Source: DASPUH01 sp964518505
Lineage (GTDB): Bacteria; Chloroflexota; Limnocylindria; Limnocylindrales; CSP1-4
DNA: 64,000 nt
Assembly (NCBI GenBank): GCA_964518505.1
Contig: CAZFGT010000003.1
Span: 54,726 to 118,725, forward strand
Reading direction: 5' to 3'
The stretch's first letter is position 1; every line of letters starts with the position of its first letter. This document shows, piece by piece, positions 63,205 through 64,000 of this stretch. Both the position numbers and the translations under genes were made by a program. Below the pieces are notes generated by a model that saw only the letters and a program-made list of their open reading frames with translations, did no database searches and was not told the DNA's origin.

Positions 63205-64000
63205 ATGGCGACCGCCGCCCCCACCGCTATCGGCAAGGTCATCCAGATCACCGGGCCGGTGGTCGACATCGAGTTCCCGGCGGGTCAGTTGCCGGCCATC
63301 TACAACGCGGTGGAGATCGAGCGCGAGGGTCACGAGCCGCTGGTCTGCGAGGTCGAGTCCCACCTCGGCAACGACTGGGTCCGCTCGGTGGCCATGACCA
63401 CGACCGACGGCCTGGCCCGCGGCGCCGCCGTGCGCGACACCGGCGCGGCCATCACGGTGCCGGTCGGTGAGGTGACGCTGGGCCGCGTCTTCGACGTGCT
63501 CGGCCATACGATCGACCTCAAGGACCCGGTGAAGGCCACCGTGACCCTGCCGATCCACCGCGCCCCGCCCGCCTTCGACCAGCAGACCACCGATGTCGAG
63601 GTCTTCGAGACGGGCATCAAGGTCATCGACCTCATCTGCCCCTTCCGCAAGGGCGGCAAGATCGGCATCTTCGGCGGCGCCGGCGTGGGCAAGACGGTCA
63701 TCATCCAGGAGCTCATCCGCAACGTCGCCCAGGAGCACGCTGGCTACTCCGTCTTCGCCGGTGTCGGCGAACGCAGCCGCGAGGGCAACGACCTCATCCG
63801 TGAGATGACGGAGTCGGGCGTCATCGCCAAGACGGCCTTCGTCTTCGGCCAGATGAACGAGCCGCCGGGCGCCCGCCTGCGCGTGGGCCTGACCGCCCTC
63901 ACGATGGCCGAGTACTTCCGCGACGAGGAGGGCCGCGACGTCCTCCTCTTCATCGACAACATCTTCCGCTTCACCCAGGCCGGCTCGGAAGTGTCGGCCC
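63205..64000 (+). CDS. atpD: ATP synthase subunit beta (truncated at window edge)
   Basis: The first 265 residues are present and the gene runs off the right edge. IGKVIQITGPVVDIEFPAGQLPAIYNAV, the Walker A P-loop GIFGGAGVGKTVIIQELI near 157, VFAGVGERSREGNDLIREM near 182, VFGQMNEPPGARLRVGLTALTMAEYFRDEEGRDVLLFIDNIFRFTQAGSE near 213. The FAGVGER and LFIDNIFR segments carry the catalytic glutamate and Walker B. AGGAGG is 12 nt upstream of ATG 63205. atpC presumably follows outside the window. Confidence 0.98.
   Translation, partial: MATAAPTAIGKVIQITGPVVDIEFPAGQLPAIYNAVEIEREGHEPLVCEVESHLGNDWVRSVAMTTTDGLARGAAVRDTGAAITVPVGEVTLGRVFDVLGHTIDLKDPVKATVTLPIHRAPPAFDQQTTDVEVFETGIKVIDLICPFRKGGKIGIFGGAGVGKTVIIQELIRNVAQEHAGYSVFAGVGERSREGNDLIREMTESGVIAKTAFVFGQMNEPPGARLRVGLTALTMAEYFRDEEGRDVLLFIDNIFRFTQAGSEVSA

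Overview
The window is a very GC-rich, densely packed bacterial chromosome segment built almost entirely of core informational and cell-envelope genes. The gene set and order suggest Chloroflexota, perhaps the Limnocylindria-type lineage. The pointers are a dnaA/dnaN/recF/dciA cluster with the origin boxes between dnaA and dnaN, rpmH-rnpA-yidD-yidC-jag, ssrA beside smpB, parAB beside gyrB, L21-L27-L31-DUF1385-prfA-prmC-sua5-glyA, and an atpZ-BEFHAGD operon. The high GC, frequent GTG starts and chains of 4-bp gene overlaps also fit. This placement is an inference; no rRNA is present to test it.

Layout. 1-2.5 kb: two polytopic glycosyltransferase-like proteins and a family 2 glycosyltransferase. 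2.5-5.3 kb: a bifunctional-nuclease-family protein and a large membrane protein with a degenerate PP2C domain joined to a beta-propeller. 5.3-9.7 kb: dciA, recF, dnaN, a DnaA-box cluster (probable oriC) and dnaA, all on the minus strand. 10-11.1 kb: divergent csaA and mgtC. 11.2-15.5 kb: rpmH-rnpA-yidD-yidC-jag plus an acetyltransferase. 15.5-17.5 kb: tmRNA, a 0.6-kb stretch without a gene, smpB, and a 16-codon ORF with a perfect Shine-Dalgarno in the smpB leader. 17.5-20.6 kb: S41 protease, ftsX, ftsE. 20.7-25.9 kb: choline-kinase-like protein, amino-acid permease, secreted S33 hydrolase, inositol-phosphatase-type enzyme. 25.9-30.7 kb: FAD/GcvT dehydrogenase, acetyltransferase, prfB with its +1 frameshift, and a small Cys-rich protein. 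30.8-36 kb: YdcF-like protein, secA, a 0.4-kb spacer with three evenly spaced palindromes, a one-TM small protein, prs. 36-43.8 kb: gyrA, HEAT-repeat protein, thioesterase, gyrB, parB, parA. 43.8-44.2 kb: a spacer with a near-perfect parS. 44.2-47.7 kb: mreD-mrdA-rodA. 47.8-64 kb: J-domain protein, rplU-rpmA-rpmE, DUF1385, prfA, prmC, a HAD phosphatase, sua5, glyA, a WecA/TagO-type transferase, a Pro-rich membrane protein and the ATP synthase operon, cut by the window edge in atpD.

How the genes work together. Replication initiation (dnaA, dnaN, dciA, recF, gyrAB) and segregation (parABS), membrane insertion and export (yidC, yidD, secA), cell shape (mreD, mrdA, rodA, ftsEX), translation termination and rescue (prfA, prfB, prmC, ssrA, smpB), and energy conversion (atp) make this a housekeeping region. 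The accessory genes are a small possible choline/methylamine-type catabolic set (APH/choline kinase-like, permease, FAD-GcvT dehydrogenase) and several acetyltransferases.

A recurring regulatory theme is a TANNNT -10 hexamer ending only 6-10 nt before the start codon of at least nine genes, which suggests many leaderless mRNAs beside a minority with strong Shine-Dalgarno sites. No CRISPR array, insertion sequence, prophage or rRNA was seen. The best candidates for something undescribed are the smpB-leader peptide, the membrane-anchored PP2C-like pseudoenzyme/propeller protein, the triple palindrome upstream of secA, and the unexplained gap between ssrA and smpB.
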